Made by a program: the position numbers and the translations under genes. A stretch of DNA of 64,000 bases, taken from assembly GCF_900111175.1 (NCBI RefSeq), contig NZ_FOGI01000006.1, positions 186,001 through 250,000 on the forward strand, written 5' to 3'. This DNA comes from Actinokineospora terrae. Its GTDB lineage: Bacteria; Actinomycetota; Actinomycetes; Mycobacteriales; Pseudonocardiaceae. Of the stretch, positions 35,369 through 44,883 are shown piece by piece. Within the stretch, counting starts at the first letter, position 1. Every line of letters starts with the position of its first letter. Below the pieces are notes generated by a model that saw only the letters and a program-made list of their open reading frames with translations, did no database searches and was not told where the DNA came from.

Positions 35369-36016
35369 GTGTCCGCGCAACGACCGCTCATCGGCGTGCT
35401 CGCCCTGCAGGGCGACGTCCGGGAGCACTCCGCCGCGCTCGAGGCGGGCGGCGCCGAGGTGATCACCGTCCGCCGCGAGTCCGAGCTGGCCGAGGTGGAC
35501 GGCCTGGTGCTGCCCGGCGGGGAGTCGACGACCATCTCCCGGCTGCTGGCGACCTTCGACCTGCTCGACCCGCTGCGCGCCAGGCTCGCCGCAGGCCTCC
35601 CCGCCTACGGCTCCTGCGCCGGGCTCATCCTGCTCGCCGAGAAGGTCATCGACGGCAGGCCCGACCAGCACCAGCTCGGCGGCCTCGACGTGATCGTGCG
35701 GCGCAACGCCTTCGGCAGGCAGGTCGACTCGTTCGAGGAAGACCTCCAGGTCACGGGGGTCGACGGGCCCCCGGTGCACGCCGTGTTCATCCGCGCGCCC
35801 TGGGTCGAGTCGGCCGGTCCGACCGTCGAGGTGCTGGCCAGGGTGCCCGACAGCCAGGCGGCGGGAGCGGCCGCCGGTAGGATCGTCGCCGTTCGGCAGG
35901 GCAACGTGCTGGCCACCTCGTTCCACCCGGAGCTGACCGGTGACGCGCGCGTGCACCGCCTGTTCGTGGACATGGTCCGTGCGGCCGGGGTCCGCGGGCG
36001 CACAACCGAGAGCTGA
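35369..36016 (+). CDS. pdxT: Pyridoxal 5'-phosphate synthase glutaminase subunit PdxT
   Basis: A 215-residue class I glutaminase that feeds ammonia to PdxS. The start [13 protein letters not shown], the loop [14 protein letters not shown], the catalytic Cys in [11 protein letters not shown] and the His-Glu pair in FHPELTGD are all present. The GTG at 35369 has GAGGGAGG upstream. The yebC start follows 18 bases after its stop, so the two are likely one operon, as in mycobacteria. Confidence 0.96.
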   Translation: MSAQRPLIGVLALQGDVREHSAALEAGGAEVITVRRESELAEVDGLVLPGGESTTISRLLATFDLLDPLRARLAAGLPAYGSCAGLILLAEKVIDGRPDQHQLGGLDVIVRRNAFGRQVDSFEEDLQVTGVDGPPVHAVFIRAPWVESAGPTVEVLARVPDSQAAGAAAGRIVAVRQGNVLATSFHPELTGDARVHRLFVDMVRAAGVRGRTTES

Positions 36017-36034
36017 GCCATTGACGGAGGACCG

Positions 36035-36784
36035 ATGAGCGGCCATTCAAAGTGGGCGACGACCAAGCACAAGAAGGCCGCCCTGGACGCCAAGCGGGGC
36101 AAACTGTTCGCCAAGCTGATCAAGAACGTGGAGGTGGCGGCGCGCACCGGCGGCGGTGACCCCGACGGCAACCCCACCCTCTTCGACGCGATCCAGAAGG
36201 CGAAGAAGAACTCCGTCCCGCAGGACAACATCGAGCGCGCCCGCAAGCGCGGCGGCGGCGAGGAGGCGGGCGGCGCCGACTGGCAGACGATCATGTACGA
36301 GGGCTACGGCCCCAACGGCGTCGCGGTGCTCATCGAGTGCCTCACCGACAACCGCAACCGCGCCGCCGGCGAGGTCCGCACCGCGATGACCCGCAACGGC
36401 GGCAACATGGCCGACCCGGGCTCGGTGGCGTACATGTTCAACCGCAAGGGCGTCGTGGTGCTGCCCAAGAACGGCCTGTCCGAGGACGACGTGCTCGGTG
36501 CCGTGCTGGACGCGGGCGCCGAGGACGTCAACGACCTCGGCGAGAACTACGAGATCGTGTCCGAGCCGACCGACCTGGTCGCCGTCCGCACCGCCCTGCA
36601 GGGCGCCGGGTACGACTACGAGTCCGCCGACGCCAGCTTCGTCCCCTCGGTCACCGTCGCCCTCGACGCCGATGGCGCCCGCAAGATCTTCAAGCTGATC
36701 GACGCCCTCGAGGACTCGGACGACGTGCAGAACGTGTACGCGAACTTCGACCTCTCGGACGACGTGCTCGCCGAGATCGACTAG
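36035..36784 (+). CDS. yebC: YebC/PmpR-family regulatory or translation-associated protein
   Basis: A 249-residue protein beginning [28 protein letters not shown], the signature start of the family (here quoted in pattern: [13 protein letters not shown]), with [19 protein letters not shown] in the middle. Family members bind DNA as regulators, and recent work links some to ribosomes stalled on proline runs. In actinobacteria the gene lies between pdxT and ruvC, as here, although an extra gene group follows. A strong terminator lies 12 bases downstream. Confidence 0.95.
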   Translation: MSGHSKWATTKHKKAALDAKRGKLFAKLIKNVEVAARTGGGDPDGNPTLFDAIQKAKKNSVPQDNIERARKRGGGEEAGGADWQTIMYEGYGPNGVAVLIECLTDNRNRAAGEVRTAMTRNGGNMADPGSVAYMFNRKGVVVLPKNGLSEDDVLGAVLDAGAEDVNDLGENYEIVSEPTDLVAVRTALQGAGYDYESADASFVPSVTVALDADGARKIFKLIDALEDSDDVQNVYANFDLSDDVLAEID

Positions 36785-36795
36785 GCGTTGTTCTC

Positions 36796-36824
36796 CGGGG
36801 CCCGGGTTTCTCGCCCGGGCCCCG
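36796..36824 (+). terminator. Strong hairpin terminator after yebC
   Basis: CGGGGCCCGGG pairs perfectly with CCCGGGCCCCG around a seven-base loop and is followed by TTT. Confidence 0.88.
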
Positions 36825-36850
36825 TTTCGGTCCCCACCGAGGAGTCGCCC

Positions 36851-37360
36851 GTGCCGCTGGATGACATCAGCGACGACCAAGCCGCGCTGCGCGAGTGGCT
36901 GCTCAAGACCGCCGACGAGAGCGGCCACGCCGTCATCCAGGTGCCCGGCGACGAACACGGCTCCCCGTACGCGTTCACGGTGGGAGCCTGGCGCCGGTTC
37001 GGCGCGCCCGAGGCGATCGTCATCGGCCTGCCGGTCGACATGAACCAGCCCCTGCTCGACGCGTACGTTCGGCGTGCGTCGGAGGGTGAGCGGTTCTTCC
37101 CCGGTCTGCCCTACCTGGACTTCTTCGAAGGCACGCCGGTAGTCGTCGAGCGGGTGAACCAGGACTTCTACCCGCTGCTCGGTAGCGCCCTCTTGCTCTA
37201 CCCGTCCGGTCAGTTCCCGGCCGTGCAGATCATCGTGGCCACCCCTGACGGCCACTTCCCGTGGAGCCACCAGGCCCCCGAGGGCTTCGCCGAGTGGCAG
37301 CCCGTCCTCACCGAAAGCGGCCTGCCCGAGAGCTGGCGCCCCGGCATCGACGGCCCATGA
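36851..37360 (+). CDS. DUF4262-domain protein
   Basis: A 169-residue soluble protein of the DUF4262 family: GHAVIQVPGDEHGSPYAFTV near the start and GAPEAIVIGLPVDMNQPLLD next are the usual family blocks. Function unknown. The GTG at 36851 is chosen because the open frame upstream overlaps the yebC terminator. Its last codons overlap the start of the GNAT gene (ATGA), so the two are coupled. Confidence 0.8.
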   Translation: MPLDDISDDQAALREWLLKTADESGHAVIQVPGDEHGSPYAFTVGAWRRFGAPEAIVIGLPVDMNQPLLDAYVRRASEGERFFPGLPYLDFFEGTPVVVERVNQDFYPLLGSALLLYPSGQFPAVQIIVATPDGHFPWSHQAPEGFAEWQPVLTESGLPESWRPGIDGP

Positions 37361-37812
37361 CCATCCGTCTCGCCCCGCTGCGCCCAGAGGACGTCGGTGA
37401 AGCTCTTACCGTCCAGCGCTCCGCTTACGTGTCCGAGGCCCAGCGCTACCACCAACCTCTTATCCCGCCGCTGGTAGAGACCCTGGACCAGTTCCGCGCC
37501 GACCTCCGCATCGCGATCGGCGCCTGGTCCGGCACCCGCCTGGTCGGCAGCGTCCGCGGCCGGGTCGACGGCACCCGCATGGAGATCGCCCGCTTCTCCG
37601 TCGCACTCGACTTCCAGGGCGCGGGCGTCGGCCGAGCCCTGCTGGCGGCGGTCGAGGCAGCCGCCCCACCGGAGATCACCCGCTTCTGGCTGATCACCGG
37701 CGCCGCCAGCCACGACAACCAGCGCCTCTACCGCGCCGCGGGCTACCTCCCGGCGGGCGAGCGCGACGACGTCGTCGGCATCCGCCTGCTGATCATGGAG
37801 AAGCCGCGCTGA
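37357..37812 (+). CDS. GNAT-family N-acetyltransferase
   Basis: A 151-residue acetyltransferase. The acetyl-CoA loop is in FSVALDFQGAGVGRALLAAV (motif A, Q-x-x-G-x-G/A) and the C-terminus has SHDNQRLYRAAGYLPAG. Substrate unknown. It is coupled to the DUF4262 gene upstream and overlaps the convergent DUF985 gene by 20 bases at the 3' ends. Confidence 0.88.
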   Translation: MTIRLAPLRPEDVGEALTVQRSAYVSEAQRYHQPLIPPLVETLDQFRADLRIAIGAWSGTRLVGSVRGRVDGTRMEIARFSVALDFQGAGVGRALLAAVEAAAPPEITRFWLITGAASHDNQRLYRAAGYLPAGERDDVVGIRLLIMEKPR

Positions 37813-38227
37813 GCAACCGCGCCAGCCCGGCCGGCAGGGCATCGGGGACGCCGAACTCGACCGCGGCGTCGGTGTAGGGCGGGACCACGACCGTGCCGAC
37901 CAGCGACCACGTCGCGGTCTCGGACGCCTGCCAGGTGCCTGCCGGGACCAGCAACTGGGGGCGCTCACCGGCGGCGACGTCCGGGCCGAGCCGGTGGGCC
38001 CGGTAGCCGTCCGGTCCGATGAGGTGCGTGATCAGCGGGGCGCCCGCGTGGTGGACGTAGAGCTCGGGCCGGTCGAGGCGGTGCCACGCCGAGAACTCCG
38101 GGTGTTCGAGCAGGTAGTAGATCGCCGAGAACGTGTCGTCCGCCCACGACCTGGCCCAGCGCCCACCTTCCACCGGTAGCGGTGACAGGCCGAGCGCGGC
38201 GGTGTAGGCGGCTACGGGATCGCTCAT
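37793..38227 (-). CDS. Cupin DUF985-family protein
   Basis: A 144-residue protein matching the DUF985 cupin pattern: FSAIYYLLEHPEFSAWHRLD, ELYVHHAGAPLITHLIGPDG and RPQLLVPAGTWQASE. Members of this group are single-domain beta-barrels of uncertain, possibly sugar- or metabolite-related, function. It has an ATG start at 38227 and is divergent from the phosphoesterase gene. Confidence 0.85.
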   Translation of the reverse strand: MSDPVAAYTAALGLSPLPVEGGRWARSWADDTFSAIYYLLEHPEFSAWHRLDRPELYVHHAGAPLITHLIGPDGYRAHRLGPDVAAGERPQLLVPAGTWQASETATWSLVGTVVVPPYTDAAVEFGVPDALPAGLARLLSAASP

Positions 38228-38319
38228 GGTCTCAGCGTAGGAAGCCTGCCCGTTCGGTCCTCCCGCCTGCGGCGAACCGCCGGTTACGATCTTCTCCCCG
38301 GTAGCGAGAGGCGGGTCCG

Positions 38320-40026
38320 GTGGCTGAACCAGAGCGTCCGCGTCCGGCGGCGTTGACCGAGGCGGAGTTGGGGTTCTCGCCGCGGGCGGCGGTGCGGTGG
38401 TTGGCGCCCAGGGTGTTGTTCACCACCGGGATCCAGTCGGCGTTGGCGACGATCTTCGGGTCCTACGCCGACAAGCGGGAGATCCAGGGCAGTCTGCGGG
38501 TCCGGGAGCACGCGCACGAGGACGCCGAGTGGGTCGACTTCGTCGCCGACCTCGGTGACGGCTTCCACGCGACCCACTCCGTCGCCCAGTTGCTCGCCGC
38601 GGACGAGCTGGCCGTCGATGGTCACGACCTGCCGCGCGGCAAGGTGCTGGTCATGGGTGGTGACGAGGTCTACCCGTACGCGTCGACCACCGACTACGAG
38701 GACCGGACTAAAGGGCCATACCGAGCCGCGCTACCGCTGACCGAAAACGGTTCCCCCACCCTGTTCGCCTTGCCCGGCAACCACGACTGGTACGACGGCC
38801 TTACCGCGTTCCTGCGGGTCTTCGCCCAAGGACGCTGGTTCGGCGGTTGGGCTACCGAGCAGACCCGCTCCTACTTCGCCATCAAGCTCCCGCACAACTG
38901 GTGGCTGCTGGCCATAGACACCCAGTTCGACGACTACGTCGACGCGCCGCAGCTGGAGTACTTCCGCGAAGCCACCGCGGACATGGCCGAGGGCGACGGG
39001 GTCATCCTGTGCACGTCCAAACCGGCCTGGGTGGACGCGGGGTCCGGCGGTAGGACAAACGGTTACGACACCATCGAGTTCTTCGACCGCGAGATCGTCC
39101 GCTCCAAGGGCGCCGAGACCCGGGTCATGCTCTCCGGCGACAAGCACCACTACGCCCGGTTCGCCGAACGGGACGACAAACCCCGGCAGCGCATCACCTG
39201 CGGCCTCGGCGGCGCCTACCTCGCGGCGACCCACGAGCTGCCGGAGCTGTTGTGCCTGCCGCCCGCCAACTCCCGCGTCCGCGCGCCCTCACCACCGGCC
39301 TTCTACGACCTGGAGTCCCGCTACCCCGATGTCGACACCTCCAGGCGGTTCGCCCGTGGCATCCTCCGCCTGCCGTGGCGCAACCCCGGCTTCTGGGGAC
39401 TGACAGGCGGCTTCCAGACGGTCATGACCCTGGCCGTCCTCTACGGCTTGGTGCAGACCGACATCGGCGCCAAGGGCTTCTTCGGTCTGGTCGCGAGCTG
39501 GGCACCCGCCGTCGTCGTCGGACTCGTCCTCGTGCTGGGCGGTCTCGGCTTCGCCAGGTTGGGCAACCCGCACAGGGTCGGCCTAGCCAGGCTCTTCGGC
39601 ATCTTGCACGCGGCAGGACACTTAGGACTAGCGGTCGGTTGGTCCTACGTCGTGATCTGGCTCTATACCGACGTTTTCCCCGATGGCGCCGCCCAGGACT
39701 GGGGCACGCTGCTCGTCGTCGCCCTCGGCACCCCGCTGCTGATCGGCTTCCTCGACGCCGAACTCGTCGCCTGCTACCTGATGCTCGCCAGCCGCGCGGG
39801 CATCAACCTCAACGAGGTCATGGCGGGCCAGAGCATCGAGGACCACAAGGGCTTCCTCCGGATCAGGATCGACGCCGAGGGCCTGACCATCTACCCCATC
39901 CGGCTCGACCGCGTCTGCCGCGACTGGACCGCCCAACCGGGCGCGGGCCGCACCCACCCGTGGTTCACCCCCGCCACCCCGCTCGAACCGCACCTGATCG
40001 AGCAGCCGATCCGCGTGTCGCGGTGA
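38320..40026 (+). CDS. Metallophosphoesterase with C-terminal membrane helices
   Basis: A 568-residue protein. The calcineurin-like metal-binding motifs are visible in order: DLGDGFHATHS, VMGGDEVYPYAS, GNHDWYDG and LSGDKHHYARF (about residues 75-285). The C-terminal half carries four or more membrane helices (VMTLAVLYGLVQ, WAPAVVVGLVLVLGGLGFA, SYVVIWLYTDVF, LLIGFLDAELVACYLML). This fits a membrane-attached phosphoesterase of unknown substrate. The GTG at 38320 gives a plausible start. It precedes ruvC but has its own promoter region, and the ruvC SOS box lies behind it. Confidence 0.85.
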   Translation: MAEPERPRPAALTEAELGFSPRAAVRWLAPRVLFTTGIQSALATIFGSYADKREIQGSLRVREHAHEDAEWVDFVADLGDGFHATHSVAQLLAADELAVDGHDLPRGKVLVMGGDEVYPYASTTDYEDRTKGPYRAALPLTENGSPTLFALPGNHDWYDGLTAFLRVFAQGRWFGGWATEQTRSYFAIKLPHNWWLLAIDTQFDDYVDAPQLEYFREATADMAEGDGVILCTSKPAWVDAGSGGRTNGYDTIEFFDREIVRSKGAETRVMLSGDKHHYARFAERDDKPRQRITCGLGGAYLAATHELPELLCLPPANSRVRAPSPPAFYDLESRYPDVDTSRRFARGILRLPWRNPGFWGLTGGFQTVMTLAVLYGLVQTDIGAKGFFGLVASWAPAVVVGLVLVLGGLGFARLGNPHRVGLARLFGILHAAGHLGLAVGWSYVVIWLYTDVFPDGAAQDWGTLLVVALGTPLLIGFLDAELVACYLMLASRAGINLNEVMAGQSIEDHKGFLRIRIDAEGLTIYPIRLDRVCRDWTAQPGAGRTHPWFTPATPLEPHLIEQPIRVSR

Positions 40027-40053
40027 TCGGGAGCGGCCGCACGCCATAGGCTC

Positions 40054-40069
40054 TCGAACGAGTGTTCGC
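40054..40069 (+). promoter_or_regulatory. LexA (SOS) box upstream of ruvC
   Basis: TCGAAC-GAGT-GTTCGC matches the actinobacterial SOS box TCGAAC-N4-GTTCGA at 11 of 12 fixed bases and lies 33 bases before the ruvC start. Confidence 0.82.
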
Positions 40070-40101
40070 GAAGCGGTGGCAGCGGTGGGGAGAAGAAGAC
40101 G

Positions 40102-40704
40102 GTGCGCGTGCTGGGCGTCGACCCTGGCCTGACCCGGCTCGGTGTCGCGGTCGTCGACGGCGGCACGGGCCGCGCGGTCCGGGCGGTCGCGGTGGACGTG
40201 GTCCGCACCCCGGTCGACGACGAGCTGGCGGTCCGGCTGCTCAAGGTCTCCGACGCCATCGAGGCCTGGCTGGAGCGGCACCGCCCCGACGTCGTCGCCA
40301 TCGAGCGGGTGTTCAGCCAGCACAACGTGCGCACCGCGATGGCCACCGCGCAGGCGGCCGGGGTCGTCGCGCTCGCCGCGGCCCGCCGCGACCTGCCGGT
40401 CATGTTCCACACCCCCAGCGAGGTGAAGGCCGCCGTCACCGGATCGGGGCGGGCGGACAAGGCCCAGGTGACACTCATGGTGACCAAGCTGCTCGGGCTG
40501 ACCGCGGCGCCCAAGCCTGCCGACGCCGCCGACGCGCTGGCCCTGGCCATCTGCCACCTGTGGCGGGCGCCGGTGCGCAACCGGATGGCCGAGGCCGAGG
40601 CGAGGGCGGCCGAGCTGGCCCGCAACCACCGTGCGAGGCTGGCCGCCGCCCGCAGACTGGAAGCGGGTCGACGGCGGAGCACGGGCAAGGCGGTGAGCGA
40701 GTGA
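40102..40704 (+). CDS. ruvC: Crossover junction endodeoxyribonuclease RuvC
   Basis: A 200-residue Holliday junction resolvase. The catalytic acids appear in [25 protein letters not shown] and [12 protein letters not shown]. It cuts junctions bound by RuvAB. The C-terminal 30 residues are basic. The GTG start follows GGGGAGAAG. It overlaps ruvA by four bases, and an SOS box upstream predicts DNA-damage induction through LexA. Confidence 0.97.
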   Translation: MRVLGVDPGLTRLGVAVVDGGTGRAVRAVAVDVVRTPVDDELAVRLLKVSDAIEAWLERHRPDVVAIERVFSQHNVRTAMATAQAAGVVALAAARRDLPVMFHTPSEVKAAVTGSGRADKAQVTLMVTKLLGLTAAPKPADAADALALAICHLWRAPVRNRMAEAEARAAELARNHRARLAAARRLEAGRRRSTGKAVSE

Positions 40705-41297
40705 TCTCCTCGGTACGGGGCACGGTGGCCTCGATCGGTCTCGACCACGCGGTGGTGGAGGTGGGCGGCGTCGGGTTCGCCGTCCAGGCCACCCCGCACA
40801 CCCTGGCCACGCTGCGCCGCGGCGACGAGGCCGCGCTGGCCACCGCCCTGGTGGTCCGCGAGGACTCGCTGACCCTCTTCGGCTTCGCCGACACCGAGGC
40901 CCGCGACCTGTTCTGGCTGCTGCAGACCGTCTCCGGCATCGGACCCCGGCTGGCCCTGGCCACCCTCGCCGTGCTCGAACCCGCGCAGCTGCGCGCGGCG
41001 CTGGCCGACAGCAACATCACCGTGCTCACCCAGGTCCCCGGCATCGGCCGCAAGGGCGCCGAGCGGCTCAGCATCGAGCTGCGCGACAAGGTCGGCGCGC
41101 TCGTGGGCACCGGCGACGCCCCGGTCGCCCCCGCCGCGGGCCAGGTCCGCGGCTCGGTGGTCGAGGCCCTGGTCGGCCTCGGGTTCCCGGTCAAGCAGGC
41201 CGAGCAGACCGTCGACACCGTGCTCGCCGCCGACGCGGGCGCCGACACCGCCGCCGTGCTGCGCCAGTCGCTGGCCACCCTCGGGCGCAAGCGCTGA
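40701..41297 (+). CDS. ruvA: Holliday junction branch migration protein RuvA
   Basis: A 198-residue protein. It has the N-terminal OB fold ([20 protein letters not shown]), helix-hairpin-helix motifs ([16 protein letters not shown] and [19 protein letters not shown]) and the C-terminal domain III that contacts RuvB. It binds four-way junctions as a tetramer. It overlaps ruvC and ruvB, so the three genes are translationally coupled. Confidence 0.97.
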   Translation: MISSVRGTVASIGLDHAVVEVGGVGFAVQATPHTLATLRRGDEAALATALVVREDSLTLFGFADTEARDLFWLLQTVSGIGPRLALATLAVLEPAQLRAALADSNITVLTQVPGIGRKGAERLSIELRDKVGALVGTGDAPVAPAAGQVRGSVVEALVGLGFPVKQAEQTVDTVLAADAGADTAAVLRQSLATLGRKR

Positions 41298-42352
41298 TGA
41301 CCGAGCACGACGAACCCGAGTGGGGCGACCTGTCGCCCCTGGTCGCGCCGGGGGAGCGGGACGACGAGACCTCGCTGCGCCCGCGCACCCTCGACGAGTT
41401 CGTCGGCCAGCCCCGGGTCCGCGAGCAGCTGCAACTGGTGCTCCAAGGCGCGACCAGGCGCGGCGCCCCACCCGACCACGTGCTGCTCTCCGGCCCGCCC
41501 GGCCTGGGCAAGACCAGCCTCGCCATGATCATCGCCGCCGAGCTGGGCAGGCCTATCCGGATCACCTCCGGCCCCGCCCTCGAACGCGCGGGCGACCTCG
41601 CCGCGATGCTGTCGAACCTGGTCGAGGGCGAGGTCATGTTCATCGACGAGATCCACCGCATCGCCCGCCCCGCCGAGGAGATGCTGTACCTGGCGATGGA
41701 GGACTTCCGGGTCGACGTGGTGGTCGGCAAGGGCCCCGGCGCCACCTCCATCCCGCTCGAGATCGCCCCGTTCACCCTGGTCGGCGCCACCACCAGGTCC
41801 GGGTCGCTGACCGGACCGCTGCGCGACCGCTTCGGCTTCACCGCGCACATGGAGTTCTACGTCCCCGAGGACCTGGAACTGGTGCTGCGCCGCTCGGCGG
41901 TGATCCTGGGCGTCGACCTGCGCCCGGACGGCGCCGAGGAGATCGCGGGCCGCTCCCGGGGCACCCCCCGCATCGCCAACCGGCTGCTGCGCCGGGTCCG
42001 CGACTACGCCGAGGTCCGCTCCGACGGCGCCGTCGACCGGGCCACCGCCCGCGCCGCGCTGGAGGTCTACGACGTCGACGAGCTCGGCCTCGACCGGCTC
42101 GACCGGGCCGTGCTCACCGCGCTCGTCCGCTCCTTCGGCGGCGGCCCGGTCGGCGTCGCCACCCTCGCCGTCGCGGTCGGCGAGGAGCAGACCACCGTCG
42201 AGGAAGTCTGTGAGCCCTACCTCGTCCGCGCGGGCATGCTCGCGCGGACGCCGCGGGGCCGCGTCGCGACCGCCCTCGCCTGGTCCCACCTGGGCCTCAC
42301 CGCCCCAACCGATGCCCCCGGCTGGGCTGCGCCTACCCTGTTCTCCGAGTGA
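41297..42352 (+). CDS. ruvB: Holliday junction branch migration ATPase RuvB
   Basis: A 351-residue AAA+ motor. Walker A is [12 protein letters not shown], Walker [10 protein letters not shown], sensor 1 [11 protein letters not shown] and the Arg finger region [17 protein letters not shown] winged-helix domain forms the C-terminus (about 265-351). It drives branch migration as hexamers on RuvA-bound junctions. The ATG overlaps the ruvA stop. Confidence 0.98.
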   Translation: MTEHDEPEWGDLSPLVAPGERDDETSLRPRTLDEFVGQPRVREQLQLVLQGATRRGAPPDHVLLSGPPGLGKTSLAMIIAAELGRPIRITSGPALERAGDLAAMLSNLVEGEVMFIDEIHRIARPAEEMLYLAMEDFRVDVVVGKGPGATSIPLEIAPFTLVGATTRSGSLTGPLRDRFGFTAHMEFYVPEDLELVLRRSAVILGVDLRPDGAEEIAGRSRGTPRIANRLLRRVRDYAEVRSDGAVDRATARAALEVYDVDELGLDRLDRAVLTALVRSFGGGPVGVATLAVAVGEEQTTVEEVCEPYLVRAGMLARTPRGRVATALAWSHLGLTAPTDAPGWAAPTLFSE

Positions 42353-42478
42353 CCGCACGCACACGGGTCGATCAGCCGAGCCGCACCGGGTCCCCGCGAC
42401 CTGGCAGACTCGAGGACGACAACCCGAACAAACGGATGTTTCGCACCGGGTGGCGCGCCGCCCCGTGGATGGAGTGAC

Positions 42479-42838
42479 ATGAACCAGGCCCTGCTCCCCC
42501 TGCTGCTCATCGCCGTCCTGGCGATCCCGCTGATCCTGGGCTCCCGCCGCCAGAAGAAGATGGTGGCCCAGCAGCAGGAGCTGCAGAACTCGCTGACCGT
42601 CGGCGACCGGGTGATGACCACCTCCGGCCTCTACGGCACCGTTTCCGACATCTCCGACGACGCCAGCATCGGCATCGAGATCGCCCCCGGCGTGGAGACC
42701 GTCTGGCTGCGCCAGGCGATCCGCGAGAAGGTCGGCCCGGACGTCATCGACGAGGACGACGACGCCACCGAGCTGACCGGCGAGCACGAGTCGATCCCGG
42801 CCGACGACGCCTCCGAGTCGGGCAAGCCGAAGAACTGA
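42479..42838 (+). CDS. yajC: Preprotein translocase subunit YajC
   Basis: A 119-residue protein with one N-terminal helix (LLPLLLIAVLAIPLILG), the basic RRQKKMVAQQQELQNSLTVGDRVMT segment (in pattern: QKKMVAQQQELQ) and an acidic C-terminus. It is an accessory of the SecDF complex in the inner membrane. It starts the yajC-secD-secF group. The 126 bases before it hold its promoter region. Confidence 0.95.
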   Translation: MNQALLPLLLIAVLAIPLILGSRRQKKMVAQQQELQNSLTVGDRVMTTSGLYGTVSDISDDASIGIEIAPGVETVWLRQAIREKVGPDVIDEDDDATELTGEHESIPADDASESGKPKN

Positions 42839-43041
42839 ATCGCCCGGGTTCGGCAGTTCGGCGCCCGAGGCGCGGGGCACGACGTGAGGCATGCAACACT
42901 GAGTTGACCCCGCAGGCGCTACGCTGCGCCCTCACCCGCTAGAGCGAACGGGTGCGGGCGCAGTGTCATGACCACCTATCGCGGCGCGCACGTCAACCAG
43001 ATCCGTGCGCGGCCCGCGCGACTCGAGGAGACGGACCGACC

Positions 43042-44883
43042 GTGGCACCACCGGTTGGGCAGATCCGCCCAGGACGCTATTTGGCGTTCTTCGTAGCAAT
43101 CGTCGCTGTCCTCTACACGCTGGTGTTCGCCACCGGCGACCACCGGGCGGTGCCCAAACTGGGCATCGACCTGCAGGGGGGCACCCGGGTCGCGCTGACC
43201 GCGCGCACGGAGACCGGCGAGCCGCCGTCGAAGGAGTCGCTGAACGTCTCCCGCGAGATCATCGACACGCGGGTCAACGGCACCGGCGTGCAGGGCGCGG
43301 AGGTGGTGCTCGACGGCAGCACCATCGTCATCACCGTCCCCGGCGAGAACGGCGAGAAGGCCAAGGACCTCGGTCAGACCGCGCAGCTGCGGTTCCGCCC
43401 GGTGGTCGGCTCCGTCGCCGCGCAGGCCCAGCCGCAGCCCTCGACCGAGCCGCAGCCGTCGGTCACCGGCTCCGCGCCGCCGACCCCGACCTCGGGCGCG
43501 CCGACCTCCGGCGCCCCCGCCTCCGGGGCCCCCAGCTCGACGGTCGCCCCGCAGGGCCGCCCGGCGCCCGCGCCGGCGCAGCAGCCCTCCAGCGGCGCGC
43601 CCGCGGCGACCACCACCGCGGCGCCCCCGGCGACGACCTCGGCGGCCACCCCGCCGCCCGCCGACAACCCGTGCACGCAGTACACCGCCCTGCTCGCGGA
43701 CCCGAAGGCCGAGACGCCCGCCCTGATCAGCGCGGGCAAGAAGTGCCGCCAGGCCCCCACCCTCGCCCCGAGCAAGGGCGCCGACGGTGCCGAGGTCCCC
43801 GCCGACCAGGCGCTGCAGCAGGCCGCGCTCGCGGCGCTGGACTGCGCGCCGGGCAAGAAGGACCCGCTGGTCGGCAACGACGACAAGTCGCTGCCGCTGG
43901 CCGCCTGCGACCAGGACGGGGTGGAGAAGTTCATCCTCGGCCCGTCGTTCCTGGAGGGCACCGAGATCAACAACGCCACCTCGCAGCTCGACCCGCAGGG
44001 CGTCGGCTACGTGGTGAGCATCAGCTTCAAGGCCACCGGCTCGAAGGTCTGGTCGGAGTACACCGCCTCGCACGTGCAGGAGCGCGCCGCGTTCGTGCTC
44101 GACACCCAGGTCGTGTCCGCGCCCACCATCCAGGGCGCCATCAACGGTGACACCCAGATCACCGGCGGCCAGGGCGGCTTCAAGCAGGCCGAGGCGATGA
44201 AGCTGGCCAACGTGCTCAAGTTCGGCTCGCTGCCGCTGTCGTTCGAGCCCTCCGAGGCCGAGACCGTGTCGGCCACGCTGGGCATCGCCTCGCTGGAGGC
44301 GGGCCTCATCGCGGGCGCCATCGGCCTGGCCCTGGTGTTCCTCTACTGCCTGGTCTACTACCGGCTGCTCGGCCTGCTCACGATCCTGTCGCTGGTGCTC
44401 TCCGGCGTGATCGTCTACGCGGTGCTGGTGCTGCTCGGCCGCTGGATCGGCTACAGCCTCGACCTGCCCGGCGTCGCCGGTCTGATCGTGGCGGTCGGCT
44501 TCACCGCGGACTCGTTCGTGATCTTCTTCGAACGGCTCAAGGACGAGATCCGGGAGGGCCGCTCGTTCCGCTCCGCGGTCCCCCGCGCCTGGGTCCGGGG
44601 TCGGCGCACGATCCTGTCCGCGGACGCGGTGCTCTTCCTCGCCGCCGCCGTGCTCTACGTGCTCGCCGTCGGCCAGGTCCGCGGCTTCGCGTTCACCCTG
44701 GGCATCTCCACGGTGCTCGACCTGATCGTGGTGTTCCTGGTGACCCACCCGCTGGTGGCGGTCGCCTCGAAGTCCAAGTTCCTGTCCAGCCCCAAGCTCT
44801 CCGGCCTCGGCTCCACGCAGCGCTCCGCGGTCGCCCAGCGCGCCGCGCGGGTCCCCGCTGGCACCGCCGCGAAGGAAGTGTGA
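43042..44883 (+). CDS. secD: Protein translocase subunit SecD
   Basis: A 613-residue RND-type membrane protein that uses proton motive force to help protein export. Helix 1 is at about 14-32, followed by GIDLQGGTRVAL. The periplasmic P1 domain carries an unusually long Ala/Pro/Ser/Thr insert (about 130-210) with four SGAP copies in tandem. The C-terminal five helices carry the RND signatures SLEAGLIAGAIGLALVFLY and VGFTADSFVIFFERLKDE. The GTG at 43042 lies 12 bases after GAGGAG and places the first helix normally. The open frame upstream is rejected as non-coding. Confidence 0.95.
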   Translation: MAPPVGQIRPGRYLAFFVAIVAVLYTLVFATGDHRAVPKLGIDLQGGTRVALTARTETGEPPSKESLNVSREIIDTRVNGTGVQGAEVVLDGSTIVITVPGENGEKAKDLGQTAQLRFRPVVGSVAAQAQPQPSTEPQPSVTGSAPPTPTSGAPTSGAPASGAPSSTVAPQGRPAPAPAQQPSSGAPAATTTAAPPATTSAATPPPADNPCTQYTALLADPKAETPALISAGKKCRQAPTLAPSKGADGAEVPADQALQQAALAALDCAPGKKDPLVGNDDKSLPLAACDQDGVEKFILGPSFLEGTEINNATSQLDPQGVGYVVSISFKATGSKVWSEYTASHVQERAAFVLDTQVVSAPTIQGAINGDTQITGGQGGFKQAEAMKLANVLKFGSLPLSFEPSEAETVSATLGIASLEAGLIAGAIGLALVFLYCLVYYRLLGLLTILSLVLSGVIVYAVLVLLGRWIGYSLDLPGVAGLIVAVGFTADSFVIFFERLKDEIREGRSFRSAVPRAWVRGRRTILSADAVLFLAAAVLYVLAVGQVRGFAFTLGISTVLDLIVVFLVTHPLVAVASKSKFLSSPKLSGLGSTQRSAVAQRAARVPAGTAAKEV

